Shown here piece after piece: positions 1-11,918 of a stretch of DNA of 64,000 nt (position 1 is its first letter; every line of letters begins with the position of its first letter). The position numbers were made by a program, and so were the translations under genes. The DNA comes from Ptychodera flava. Lineage: Eukaryota; Hemichordata; Enteropneusta; Ptychoderidae. The stretch lies in contig NC_091935.1 in the NCBI RefSeq assembly GCF_041260155.1, forward strand, positions 2,014,001 to 2,078,000. Direction: 5' to 3'. The notes beneath the pieces were generated by a model, which worked only from the letters and a program-made list of their open reading frames with translations, was not told the origin of the DNA and made no database searches.

Positions 1-245
1 GTGAATAATTTCGAATCGATCGCTAGGCTCCAGTTCAGAAGTTTCCTTGTTCTTTTTGTCAAAATATACACACAGACGTAAAAGCAGTTCCCAATTTTGA
101 GTGCAACAGCTTTGTGAAGATGAAATCAATAAATCACACTATTTATCGCCAATTTGTATTGTTATTATGGATCATGTCATTGACATACTTATTTGCATTG
201 CTGTTGCTGTTGTTGTTGTTGATAATGATGGTGATTTCATTTCAG

Positions 246-386
246 GCACTGTCCTATCGCGGAAGAATTGGTTCTGACGACCGCGCTGATCAGTACACAA
301 AGTACTCGTTGATACTGTCATCTATCGCTACAGGCATTGGTATCGTTATAATCATCAGTCTTATCATAGTTGCATGCACCGCATGA
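246..386 (+). CDS. Last exon of a CD225/dispanin-family membrane protein (5' part outside window)
   Basis: This is a terminal coding exon of 141 nt. It follows a pyrimidine-rich tract and a TTTCAG acceptor, starts in phase 0 and ends at TGA. The 46 residues begin ALSYRGRIG, continue through a polar stretch (DDRADQYTKYS) and end in a hydrophobic helix of about 22 residues. This is the second half of a CD225 domain, where a short cytosolic loop leads into the C-terminal membrane segment. It aligns residue for residue with the last exons at 43467-43604 (-) and 55453-55593 (+), which start in the same phase. CD225 proteins include vertebrate IFITMs and other dispanins, small membrane proteins of the plasma membrane and endosomes. 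The Met-initiated reading from 114 is intron read-through. The preceding exon must lie left of the window. Confidence 0.8.
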   Translation, partial: ALSYRGRIGSDDRADQYTKYSLILSSIATGIGIVIIISLIIVACTA

Positions 387-2014
387 AGACAGGCGTCATG
401 AAAGAATATTTTTAAACTGAGTCCGTCATATCGTTTGACTTCTTGCATATAGGTGAAACACCTTCACCTCTCGCAACAACGGTCAGACCAGGGCCAGTAT
501 ATATATATACATCAACTATTAATTTAGACCGATCAACTAGCAGAGCAGCAAAATATTGTACAGTAATTGTTATTTTCGACAAAATTATCAATGTTCGCTC
601 ACGGAAAGTTCCAGTCTCTTAGAACCATCACCACACCACTTGACTTCTAAGCACATTTTGTCGATGGAAGACAGATGAACTAAAATTTCACTTGAAGAAA
701 TGAGGCCTTTATACAGATATTTAATTCCCAACAAATTGCATGTAACACATCTAATGTAAGGAGCATTGAAGTATTGGAATAGCCAAACAGTCACAGCTTA
801 ATGCTGATAGCGACTCCCTGCTTGGCGACCTCGATAAGCGTTTGTGTTAGAGGTTGCTGTCTCCGAGAGTCTGTACGAGCAGCATTTTAGAATACCCCAG
901 GTAGTGTTCTCATTTACTGTATGTAGCCTAATGGTTTGATTCATCCTCGTATTGTCATATTACAGTTTTACAGAAAATTGCTTCAAAATTACGTAATGAT
1001 GTTACGTTATTACTTTTTGCATGTAAACTAGAAGCACACATTTGACCGAGATCACATTGTCGTACGCAGGTAAATTTTATCGCTTATCTACACACAGGCA
1101 CGTTGCAGATTAGCAGCCTAACTATTCAAACAGAGAAGCCTCTTTGGAAATATACCTGTACCTTGTACTATTGCAGAAGTATATTAAAATTGACGTGTTT
1201 GTCCGAGATAAATTGGCAGTGTATTTGATATTCACCTTACCCGTCGTTCACGGTAATTACTCCCCTCGTATGAATCTACATGTACGATAATTGTAGTACA
1301 AGTTAGGGGTGGTCAATGAAGTATCTTGGTGCTGATGAGAGAATAAGACCCAAACAGGAGTCACTGTTCATTGAAGTAAAGGATTGCCCATTAGATCTTA
1401 TGAAGGATTGTCAGAACACCATACTGCACCAATATTTCCACCTCCCAATATATTGAAATATTTCAAGGAGTGGCAAGAAAATAAAACATTACTTTAGAGT
1501 AATATTTCGCATCATTTTAAATTTCGAAGTCGTATGAATGATTTGAAAAGAAAAGTCCGGCAAATGTAATTCCCCACGCCGCAGCGCACTGACCATTCCT
1601 AAACTGAAGGCTGGCATGACACTGCCGAGGATTCGTCTGCCATGTTTTATGCTGTGTATCAATTGTACTGACTTTCTTGTGCAACCAGCAAGCTTCTAAT
1701 CAACAAAATCTGTAAATGCAATGTGTAACAAACATTGCCATTCATCATGACTTAATTTATTTTTCCTACATATTCTTGCATCAAAATTCACAGTGCAAGA
1801 GACAATGAATGAATTTGTGTGCTATATAAACAACATCTCAATTTTGTATAAGAGGAAAATCAGACAAAGTCGTATACATGTTGGTATTCATAGTACACGC
1901 TGGTTTATCACTCTTCTGCAACGAAATAATCATAGGTTATACTTTACTTAGACATATTGCAATCCGTGAATATCCTGCATTTCAGCACATAGCGGTTTCA
2001 GATACTCTTGTCAT
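387..2014. other. Intergenic stretch, no gene seen
   Basis: The stretch is AT-rich and has no open frame with recognisable protein similarity on either strand. The first few hundred bases should be the 3' UTR of the CD225 gene ending at 386. I see no long tandem repeat or clear terminal inverted repeat here. Confidence 0.5.
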
Positions 2015-2158
2015 GATCTTCCAAATCGGCGCAAAGAAAATTAATACTTCACGCTCTCGATACATTAGCGTCCATGGACGCGATAAGTCTCTCGCAAATC
2101 CTCTCGATTTGGACACTTACGATGCTGCAGCGTTTTCTTTGCGCCGATTTGGAAGATC
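2015..2158. mobile_element. 144-bp miniature element with 26-bp terminal inverted repeats
   Basis: Positions 2015-2040 and 2133-2158 are perfect reverse complements (GATCTTCCAAATCGGCGCAA and onward). The interior carries a short motif with CGCTCTCGATACATTAGCGT. The same left end and interior start the longer repeats near 10488 and 18880, so this looks like an internally deleted or foldback member of that dispersed family. No coding capacity is visible. Confidence 0.7.
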
Positions 2159-3860
2159 AAGATACACTGATTGACAAAGACAGAATATAGCAAGCGACAT
2201 CAACGTTTCGATGAGGATAATACGCAGGTCTACGATGGTACAGTTTGGACTGTGAAATGAGGAAGTGTTTGGTCGTCTCCATATTTGTCATTACAATCAA
2301 ATTAAGTATACTTCCTGTCGTTGTGTGCTATCCGACAACAAATCTACTGCGTTTCTGATACGCAATTTGGTACCCGAGGTTGTAAGGTAGCGTGATCAAA
2401 CCTCAGCGCCTCTCCGTCTTGAGGAAGAGGGCGCTATGGCGTATCAGGGTACAGTAAAGGCGGCGTTTATGTTATGGAAGATACCATAGCTTGAATAGAC
2501 ATTTTTACATTGTCATTTCATTGACAGACTCGTTCTGATATTCCGAATACTGCCTTCAAAGCGAAAATCATCAATATAACTAAAAATAATATCACCCAGT
2601 AAATGTTTGCCCAAGTGGATTTGCTTTAAGCTATCCGTTGCCAAAATATCAACTTCACATAGAAAGTTCAGCTGAAGTACTTTACACCACGTGCTTTGTT
2701 GATATTTTAATGTTTTCGAAAACGAAAGTATCTCTGAAATTAGACACTTTCATAAAAATACGGGAAACTAAGCAGGGCGTCAGTGAGTAATAATGAAGAA
2801 TACTGCATCGAAGTCAGAGTGTTTTCTCCTGTAGCATTGGAAGATAATCCTTTTCCGTGAGAATTACTCGAAAAGACAGATAATAGGACTGGAATATACC
2901 ATGGATAAAAACAGAAATGACTGGTTTAAATCTTAAGAAGTAGAAGGTACCAAAACAGATAAGGGAGGACATATTAAGACAGAATATTCTGTGCAACACT
3001 ACTGAATTCTACCACAGACTCAAAGAAACAGATGTTTATATAAATATACAAATGAAGACCGATTCGATATTCTTATCATAAAAGACTATGATCTGACAAA
3101 CGAAGGTGTCACAACCAAATGGGTTGACAAGAAATGGTACGAAATCAAGGGTCAATCAGGCCCAAAGGTGGATTGAAAACATTACTCCTCCCAGCAACAA
3201 CACAACAATTTGATTCAACAATAATAGTGAGCATCATTGTAAATGTTTTAAATTAAGGTTAATTTTCAATCCTAGCCAATGCAAATGAAATGCTATCTTT
3301 CTTCACGCTTTAATATTTTTTACTTTACTTGTCAAATGGACAATAAATCTATGATTTCGACGATGAATTTCCAAGCCCTGTGAGACATGAAAGTAAAGGA
3401 TAGGCCTTTAAGTTTCATTCGTTCAGTTATATTACAGCCCAGCGTCTCCCTTCGGGAAATAGCGATGCGAGAGGACGTCGAGATACAGAAACAGTGTAGA
3501 GGCTCAAAGTTTTCAAAGTTAACACCGATTATTACATATACCAACTGAACATGTTACCTCCTTCCAGGTGGTGTCCCTTCTCTAGAATGCTCGTGTTCTT
3601 ACCGGCATCTACTACTATACAATCTATGCAGCGGTTATTTGCATACAGTTGAAATGCATACTCGTTATGAGTGTCTCTCCCTGATAATGACGTATGTTGT
3701 TGCCAAGACTCATATCAACGGCCAAGACCATAAACACCTGAACAAATATCTTGTTAGATTTCTCACATTCTGTATCGCTATCGTACATCGTTCACAATTC
3801 TGAACCTTATCATTGACCTTTATGCAGAATTGATGTCAAAGTGTATAACCCTTGTAAAGC

Positions 3861-4040
3861 CTGCCGCACACGAGAGAAATTATCTGAGCAGAATTTAATT
3901 CGAGGCTGTTTGCTCAGCTAGTTTACTCACATGTGCGGGCGATTTTTCGTGAGTTTTTTCTGCGCCAGCCGATGAGCAAAATGATCAACATGTTTGATAT
4001 TTTTTGCCTCGCGAGGCAAATTCCTCACCGTGTGCGTCGG
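3861..4040. mobile_element. Possible MITE with degenerate terminal inverted repeats
   Basis: The left end (CTGCCGCACACGAG) and the right end (read inverted, CCGACGCACACGG) share a CGCACACG core and partly matching flanks. The 180-bp interval has a higher GC content than its surroundings. The inverted repeat is imperfect, so the call is tentative. Confidence 0.35.
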
Positions 4041-5333
4041 AAAAAGTGATTTTCCTAACGTCTTTTTGACTAAAGCGCGTGTGTGGAGATCACATGACAG
4101 TCCAAAATGACCATTCGCAGCCTGGCCCGTACCATTGAAAACGCAGTCTCTTGCGGTTCAATACACGGCGAATGTCGTCAAAATACATGGCAGACAAGGT
4201 AGATTGGCCTATCTTCAATGCCTACAGCGGCATTAGCCGTGTAAGAACCGCAGTTGGCTGAAGCTATGACGTCATTACGGATTTTTATGTTGAAATACCA
4301 ACTTGAAAAGTTTGACCTTTTTTGTTGATAGCATTTTTAAATGTTGTTATTTCTTGTGGTGTGTTCTCACTCCTTTGGAAACAGCTTGTGCAAAGGGCGT
4401 ATTTTCAAATACAGATTCTGCAGTGACTGCAAGGAGACCCAGACAGATAGAGTAAATACAGGATTGCCATGAAAGTGAATCTGATGCCAAGATTAGCCTA
4501 ATTCTTGATTATCGAATTCAAACTTCGATTCTCAAATGGTTTCCTCGGTTTGTTTAATTCATACAGAACAGCAGCTAAAATTGATAAATGAAGTGTACAC
4601 TTTAAAATTATTAAAAACCAGGCAAACTTTCATGCCGTCGAGATTTTTCAAAGTCAAATAGATACCATTTTCTGTCTTGTATGTTTTTGCAAAGATGCCA
4701 CCAGTAAGAATTAGATATCAGAAACGTTTTATTAATTATATCTCAAAGAGGAAAAAATAACAAATCTTTCGATTTAACCATCATTCTTCAAATTTAACTA
4801 TCAATGAGCGCGGTCCGTTGGGTTTACTAGTATAGTGTACACACCATTTTAAGCACTATATATTTCACTTCTGCTATTTTCTGGTATTTATCTGTGAGAT
4901 GAGATTGTTTTCTTCAATTGAAAACGGTTATTTTTGATTTATTAGGAAATTGAAAAGCTTATAGTCCCCGGCAACCAATCAGCAACCAGTTAAAAATTAA
5001 CTTCTATATGCCCTATTCTCAAGTTCGATGAACTTGTGATGGATGTTTTCAGGGTACTCGCCGAAGCACCCATACTGTTTGATTTATAGTTTAAGATCGA
5101 AACCGAGCTTGTATGTTCAATTTCTATCATACAAATGTCATCATTTGATTATTCAAGCATCGACATTAAGTCAATGTTTACGTCTTTCTGTCAGTGTGTA
5201 CGTGATTGGGAATGACCTCTGCTTCCCCTTACTTTATTCTACAGTTACAGGTGTCTATTTATGTCCCCATGTTTTTTCGTGATGACGTCTTAATTTATCA
5301 GATTGTGAGAATCCTACTTGGATGTGGTATCTG

Positions 5334-5342
5334 TATATAAAT
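5334..5342 (+). promoter_or_regulatory. Possible TATA box of the CD225 gene at 5568
   Basis: The sequence TATATAAAT lies about 230 bp upstream of the ATG at 5568 and is followed by a region that could be the 5' UTR. The position is plausible for a core promoter, but TATA-like strings are common in this AT-rich DNA. Confidence 0.25.
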
Positions 5343-5567
5343 GCGTAGACTGGATCCCTTGTTCATTACGTGTCCGGGTCTCCCACACAGATCAGATAAA
5401 AACACGCGCTTCCAATCATAAGTGTTGTATACAGTTTAGTTAAATGTTAATTATCTACATATCGTTAACCACAACGTTACGTACGATCATTGTTCGATGT
5501 TGAAGTACCGAACGCATAAGGTCTGATACACTATCCGCCATTTTAACCGCCTGATAACACGGTAACC

Positions 5568-5586
5568 ATGGATACTGATAACCAAG
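5568..5586 (+). CDS. Exon 1 (coding part) of CD225-type gene
   Basis: The exon has ATG in a good context (GTAACCATGG), six codons reading MDTDNQ, and a GTGAGT donor in phase 1. It resembles the MDTNK first exon of the gene at 47225. Confidence 0.65.
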
Positions 5587-7082
5587 GTGAGTTTTTTATT
5601 AATGTTTCTACAGACCTGCATTTTATGGAACAGAATGTATCGCTGAACCAAAAATCTAAGTGTTCCATGAGTGTTCAAAGTGCGCTGTTGCACGGTGCAC
5701 CAAAGTATTTTACCAAGCATTAAAATTAAAGTTAAACATGGCTAAATGAATTTACTTCACTCTAGCTCCGATAAATAAATTATTTTACTTTTTTGTTGTG
5801 TGTTTGGTAAGCCACGGCCTTGAGTCGAACTTCTCTGACAAAATCGTTATGTACAACGTATATATATGAGAAAAAGGCCAAGCATATTTTGTTATGTGCT
5901 GATAATGTTTACGATTAAAATCCTTTGTCGTATAAACGCAATAAGACGACAGGTACACAACTTGACGACTAATCCATACAGTTACCCGTTGATTAGCGCT
6001 ATGTATACGAAAAAGAGTTGCTTGTTCTATTGAAAGGCCTTTTCTGGTCGTCTGCTATCCATGTTTTTTCTCATTTTACGTTCATCGTGAAGTATTTTCA
6101 CGAGTCGTTATCAACTGTCGGTCCAAGTCTGAGATACTGTTAATTGAGTTCAAAATAAGTTTGCTGTGTCGATTTTATCCACATAAACCTAAAAGAGAAA
6201 ACTCTCAATGAGGTTTAAGCAGAGAACTCAGTACATAGAAATTACAGGAAAAGAAATGATTACGCAAGAACTAATTTGATTATGTGCGATTAAGTGCTAC
6301 TCATCAACCATAAAGTAAATACTATTTGTTTTAAATTCCTATCTTCCATGTTTTCTATATCTTCCGATCGCATGTCTGTCGTTTGACTGTTTTTCGAAAA
6401 AAAAAGATAAATTATTCAAACAGAGAGGCAAAAACCCAAATCAACATAACTGTGTATGTGGCGAGCGGAAGGACAAAATTGCAAAGCAACTTGTCTGAAA
6501 TCATTAGTCATTTAAGTAGAAAGAGGAGACAGAAAAAATTCAATAAAATCAAATCAAAATATGAACTCAATGCGTTCAGAAAGGCATCCTTCTCCCTCAA
6601 GTCTTACAAGGATTGAAAACTTCGTGATATTATCATTTTAAAAATAATTAGTTTTGTTCATGGTCTTATAGGTGAAATATTAAGTATTTGTCCATGAAGA
6701 AAGATAGCATTTTAATTACGTAATATAGGTTTGGAGGTTGTTACAGCATCTTGTGCAAAGAAGGTTAGGAAATGTTTCGACCGGTCTTATGGTTATTAGA
6801 GGATTCGTCTGGCTCTTCGCTTATTGGTCAGAAACCATTCGTCTGGCTCTTCGCTTATTGGTCAGAAACAATCATAGAAAGACAGGATGTACATGTATAT
6901 GTATAAACGCAGTAAACGGTAGGATTCAATCAGAAATAATTTAAACTTGCAACTCTTATTTCTCCCCAGACTTTCCGTCTACTTCTGTAGCCAACAACGA
7001 ACCAGCAATATCCACAGCGACTCAACCGCCTGATTACCAGTGTGATGGCAACTATGATCCCAGTGCAGTAGGTGGTCAATAC
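5568..7082 (+). CDS. 5' half of a CD225/dispanin-family gene (exons 1-2; rest not found)
   Basis: Two exons join in phase to give 44 residues. The first starts MDTDNQ and the second continues DFPSTSV and ends GGQY. The N-terminus is polar and rich in Ser, Pro and Asn, and carries a PPxY motif (QPPDY, about residues 27-31), a known ligand for WW domains of NEDD4-type ubiquitin ligases. The architecture matches the gene at 47225-43467: a tiny phase-1 first exon beginning MDT, then a low-complexity exon ending in phase 0, just ahead of where the CD225 exon should come. I could not find a matching CD225 exon downstream before the convergent HPGD-like gene. The gene may therefore be a broken paralog, have its last exons lost, or have them hidden in repeats I failed to recognise. 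Family assignment is by exon architecture and sequence style, not by a CD225 domain. Confidence 0.55.
6384..6480. repeat. Dispersed repeat fragment shared with 40365-40440
   Basis: An A-rich run followed by GATAAATTATTC and an ATCAACATAACTGTG string resembles the inserted segment at 40354-40514. It lies in intron 1 of the CD225-type gene. The fragment is short and its limits are uncertain. Confidence 0.35.
6798..6868 (+). repeat. Direct duplication of about 35 bp
   Basis: The string ATTCGTCTGGCTCTTCGCTT and its continuation to GGTCAGAAAC occur twice in tandem, nearly identical. The duplication is in intron 1 of the CD225-type gene and has no coding meaning that I can see. Confidence 0.8.
6970..7082 (+). 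CDS. Exon 2 of CD225-type gene
   Basis: A strong acceptor (TTTCTCCCCAG) opens the exon, and 113 nt complete the split Asp codon. The exon encodes a polar segment with PPDY. The chosen donor (GTGTCAG) is weak but leaves phase 0, as in the paralog. An alternative donor lies a few codons earlier. Confidence 0.6.
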
Positions 7083-7599
7083 GTGTCAGAAAACGGCCAC
7101 CGATACCAGTGGAAATCCCTCTTGGTACTGCAGATCCGGCCGTCCTAGATGTCAACTGTCATCAATAATATGCATATTATTTGATCGACAAATTGAGTAT
7201 TCTGGGTCCGCTTCTCAGCAACTAACTTTGGAGCAAACCATTACGAGAATCCGACATTATCAAATGATAACTTTTGATCAATTCGTCAGCATTTCCCCTG
7301 GCCTCTTTTGACCAATATATCATGGTGCTGATTCAGTGAACTTCATTGTTATCGTTATAGGATATACATAGATAAAAACTCAAGCATTCATACAGTCAAC
7401 TTTTTAAAGCCAGTATTAATTTTATTTTTGCAAAAAAAAATATCTTTTTATCTACAATGTTATCTACAAAACGTGTGTGCGACGTTCAAAAAAGTAAACG
7501 TAATTTGTATGAGACTGTCCAGCCATCCTGTTTTTTGCTGTAGTTTCCACATAGAAAAAAATTAATTAAAGACTACAAAGATGGTTTCTTATTTCCTTA

Positions 7600-9700
7600 C
7601 TTTTACAGATTTTTTGTAATTTGGGCACGCATATGACCGCATGTCAAAAAACTCAGCAGCTGAACAGCGCCACCAACTGCCGAGTACTCGACTGCTTGCC
7701 TGTGAGGGACAGCATTTCCTGACACTAACTCCTCACCTCTGTTTAAACATGAGTAGGAGTATAAAACAGTGTTATTATGCATTTGTAACAACTTGATTTA
7801 AGGTTAAACAAGCATGGCAGCATATCAGAAAACTCAAACTCAGGAACACAACTTTCCTTGCGGACTATCTTCATGGGATAATCGAGCACTCCACGTGAGA
7901 GTGAACTCATTTCTACAATTTTTTCATAAACACTAAAAAGAAATTTAGACGGGGAAAAAAAAACAAAACAAAACAATAAAAAGTGCTGTCTACACTTTGG
8001 ATTGACATGAGATCAATGAAGTCATTGACCTTTCAATTTCAAAGGAGTAAAGAGCTTTACGCACGCTATATAGAGTACCGTCGGTTGTATGAAAACATTG
8101 CAGGTACCCTTTACTTGTTTTTCAAGTATAAAGTACCGTAGTGTTTAATCAACTGCGTTTCACTATTCATGTTTTTATCTCAAGTACAAAACTTTGCATG
8201 GTGACACCCAATTTTTATTTTTGATTTTGAAAGAGTGTGGTTGAAATATTCCTTGAGCAAAGCTTGCGCGAATGTTTAAGCCTTTCATTGAGGTGCATAC
8301 TACCTTAACGTTTACCTACCACTAGAGCAGCACTTTGAATTGAAAATTGAAAAGAACAGTAAATCTTGGGTAATTTGTAATTTTTTTAGTACAAAAAATT
8401 GCACTGTGACCCCCAATTTTATTCTTGATTTTGACAGATAATGGTTGAAATATTCCTTGAGGGAAACGAGCAAAAGTTGAAGTCTTTCATTGAGGCGCAT
8501 ACTACCTTAAAGTTTACCTATCTCTGGAGGCTTTTTACCCAATAATTGACTTGCTGGGTAGTTGTGTGTTGAGAAAAGGTCAATTGCATGCTTGAGTTAT
8601 AGCTTCAACTGACTTTAAAAACAAGGTAAACAAGCAAAAGGAACCAAACATTCAAAACAACCACAAACAAACAATTTTCTGCACTTGGAATTGATATGGG
8701 GTTACTTAAGGTCAATGACCCGACAAGTTCACTGGAGTGAAAGAGTTGATCGCAGCCCATGCTTTGCTGGTTTTGGTCCCCATCATCGGCGAAAAATATT
8801 GAGCCGATGTCCGACAGTTTTGCAACTAAATGTCTTGTAGAAATCATGTAGCCCTCAGTTTTTAGATTGCATTAAGGTTTAATTTATAAATTGAAAATGT
8901 CGCTAAATCTTGGGTAATTTGTAATTTTCTCTAGTACAATAATTTTCACTTTGAACCCAAATTTTTAACCTTGATTTTGATAGAGTATGGTTAAAAACAT
9001 TCCTTGAGGAAAGCTAAAGCAGTAGTTGAAGTCTTTCATTAAGGCGCATACTACCTTAAAGTTCACCTACCTCTGGAGGTTTTTTTTACCCAATGACTGT
9101 CCTGCTGGGCAGCCGATGTTGAGAAAAGGTCAATTGCATGCTTGAATTGCAGCTTGACCTTCAAAGCAAGTTTATTTATTTGAATTTCAAGAGAAAAAAA
9201 TGGGAAAATTCGGCCGATTTTGGCAACTTTGACCGCTCTGATGGACCGTTGTCTGATGGACCGTTTTTTTGGCCGGGGTGACCCAAAACGTCCCATCCAG
9301 TCAGAAAACTAAGAGTGTTAGCTTTCGTTGCTTTGTTTTTTGTTTCTTGTCTGAACTTTTTCCAATATCGGTGGATCCTTTATGGGGTTGAGTTATTTGC
9401 CAGTCATGCGGTGGGCTTTTGTTACCGACGAAGATAATTTGTAAAGAAAGTAGTACCTGATTTTGAGTTTTCTAAGCTGAGCGATGATATGCTTACCTAA
9501 GTTGATTTTCAGATTTGAAAGGTCCAAGACAAATCGGTTTTAGCTCTACTGCATATTATTCAATGTCGATGGAAACTTTGTGGAGACTAAGCTTAGTTAG
9601 TTTAGTGTCATGCAGAATACTTTGGTTATTCATAGTTTGCAAGGAAATTACTACCCGAGTTTGATTTTTCCGACATGCAGCCAATTCTTCTTTAACTTGA
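7600..9700. repeat. Cluster of related dispersed-repeat fragments
   Basis: Several diverged segments recur here and elsewhere. A block with CCGAGTACTCGACT at 7678 recurs at 40560. A GGCCGGGGTG block at 9271 recurs at 40530. A block ending GGCGCATACTACCTTAA occurs near 8290, 8490 and 9047, and its inverse at 43926. A block with ACCCGAGTTTGATTTTTCC near 9652 recurs at 49075. These are fragments of at least two low-copy transposon families, probably nested. No transposase frame is visible. Confidence 0.6.
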
Positions 9701-10487
9701 GATTAACATGTGTAAGATACGTGATAAAAACCTTTCATACTTCTTTAGATTTGTACAGTGAGGTGAGGAGTTAGCGTCAGAAAATGTTGTCGCTCTCACT
9801 GAAACAGAGGCGAGTGCTTAAAATTCCACAAAATTTATGTTTAGTGTAACATTTGATGCAGATTTGTGTAAGGTTATAACAAAGTAATTATGATTATGAT
9901 GCAAACACATCCGATTTTTATAAACGTTTGGGTCAGTATGGACAAGAGACATGTCGAATGCTTTAGACACGATACATGAAACCATCGCGAATGTTCATGA
10001 CCATTAATTCATTTTCACCCTAGTTTCATTTAATTTGTCTAAAATCGGGGTCGAATATATGCATGGTCACCTATTCAATCAGTATCTTTCAACATGTCGA
10101 ACAATATAAGTTGTATCTCGTATCAAACAAAAATCATGAAAAAATGGGCGACTTTGTCCCTTTAATCTAAAGTTCAACAAGCATGGCTGTATGTAGGAAA
10201 AATTAAACTGGGCCAAGTCAAAGAATAAATATTCAAATCAAGTGACAATGCATCAAGTCAACCAACAAAGTATCAAATAAGCGATATAGAAAGTAACTGA
10301 ATATAAGTAGGTGTTGTATCTTTCGTTTTTTTCATAATCAATCAGTTACACCTTCAGATACTGTTTTCACGAATTAACCACGAATCGAATTTCATTTATT
10401 TGCAAATGCGGTAATTAGTAAGTATTCCTGCAGGATGAATTAAAGGCACAACACACATGTTAATATTTTTATCAACACATATGTCGT
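9701..10487. other. Intergenic stretch between convergent genes, no gene seen
   Basis: Neither strand carries a recognisable coding region. The stretch is AT-rich, with no strong repeat seen. Confidence 0.4.
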
Positions 10488-11060
10488 AATCTTCCAAATT
10501 GGCGCAAAGAAAATTAGTATTTCGCGCTCTCGATAAACAGCGTCCATGGACGCTATAAATCCCGTGCAATTCCCTTGGACTTGGAGTGTAACAATACTGG
10601 CGCCACGAAATACCAGCACGGTATCGACAACATGGTCTAACTCGTTTGCACATTTAAAATTCGCCCAGCAACTTATCTTTGTCATGGACGTATTCTGTGT
10701 ACTACCGCCATGTTCTATTGTATTTCAACCAATCATAATATTTGTCGGTGTTATTATTTAATTTATTCATAGCGTGTGTTTTAAACAAAAGAATTGTAAC
10801 ATGCCATGCACGGGCAAGTGATAAGTTGTACTTTTGTATCTTTTCTAATGTCGGTAAAAATCAAAGTATTGTATTCTTTATGGCTTTGGTATCCGACACA
10901 GCCAAGATAATGTATAAATGGACTGACAGAGGAGACAGGACTAACTCAGGCAGAGACACTCACAGGCTGACTCATGTATCAGCGGCTGGGCAGTGACGCC
11001 TAGCCATGGTTCCGTACTCAATAAGTTCCAGTTCTACACATCATCACTCGTGGTCAGTTC
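10488..11060 (+). repeat. Dispersed repeat copy 1, possibly a solo LTR
   Basis: About 550 bp match the copy at 18880-19410 from CGCTCTCGATA to the GCCATGGTTCCGTA block and just beyond. The copy has a TATA-like site (TGTATAAATGG near 10912) and a CAATAA-type polyadenylation signal near 11018, the layout expected of an LTR, but I could not fix TG/CA ends or a target duplication. Treat it as a non-coding fossil repeat of undetermined class. Confidence 0.55.
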
Positions 11061-11241
11061 CAGCTTCTTTCCAATGATACGACAATATTTTAAGTTGGGA
11101 GGACTAAGAAAAAAGTTTTCAAAATGACCGATTATGAAGTTCGTTACTTACAACGTCAGAATATCAACATGGCAATAAGTCTTTACTATGTAATTCTCAT
11201 CTTATGACTAACTTGCATGTAAATCTGGACTCAATTATTGT

Positions 11242-11247
11242 TTTATT
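11242..11247 (-). terminator. Possible polyadenylation signal of the HPGD-like gene
   Basis: AATAAA on the - strand lies about 270 nt downstream of the stop codon at 11513. It is the nearest canonical signal that I noticed for this gene. Confidence 0.4.
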
Positions 11248-11512
11248 CTTTGAAAAACAGATTTCTTAAAATCTGTCGTCCTTGAGTAGTGGAAGTGTGA
11301 AGACATTTCTGGTTCTACAAACAGCAGACTTAGGGGCGTGACATAGCTCACAACCTAAGTAACACAATATATGGATAATTAATGCCAAATTTCACTGTTG
11401 GTGTTCCTGGACTTGATAAGATACATTTTAAAGGACACACTCGATGAATCTAAACTTACATATTCGTAATGGCAAAGTTTGAACACTATCTGTAGCTACT
11501 GTCTTGGGTAAA

Positions 11513-11720
11513 TTATATTTTCATGAAATCAGGCGGCTGAATATTCATCATGGGAATCTCTAGAGTGTGTATATTTGCTTTTCCATTCACAGATTTGTCT
11601 TCAATCATCTGTAGGATGCCCTCACACGATTCTTGCACACTAGAATGAGGAGAGAGTGATACCACTAAGTTTTTCGGCAATACGAAACGTTTTAACTTTG
11701 CAGCAACGTACATGGACTTA
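11513..11720 (-). CDS. HPGD-like exon 7 (terminal)
   Basis: The exon is 208 nt to the stop and carries a segment reading ILQMIEDKSVNGKA, which parallels human LITLIEDDALNGAI. The acceptor (GCTCGTAG) is the one that fits phase 2; a better-looking CAG 12 nt upstream would break the frame. Confidence 0.72.
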
Positions 11721-11778
11721 CTACGAGCCAACTGTATGGAGACTGCCACACAGACATAGAGAAGCAAAGAGGAACGAT

Positions 11779-11809
<31 letters not shown>

Positions 11810-11874
11810 GATAGATAGATAGATAGATAGACATCTTAGATAACAAACAGAGAGACAGACAGAAAAACAGACAG

Positions 11875-11918
<44 letters not shown>

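Larger units (their letters stand above)
2159..5567. other. Intergenic stretch upstream of a CD225 gene
   Basis: No gene is recognised in either strand; the short open frames here have no family resemblance. A possible MITE lies at 3861-4040 and a TATA-like site at 5334-5342. The rest is unremarkable AT-rich DNA. Confidence 0.45.
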
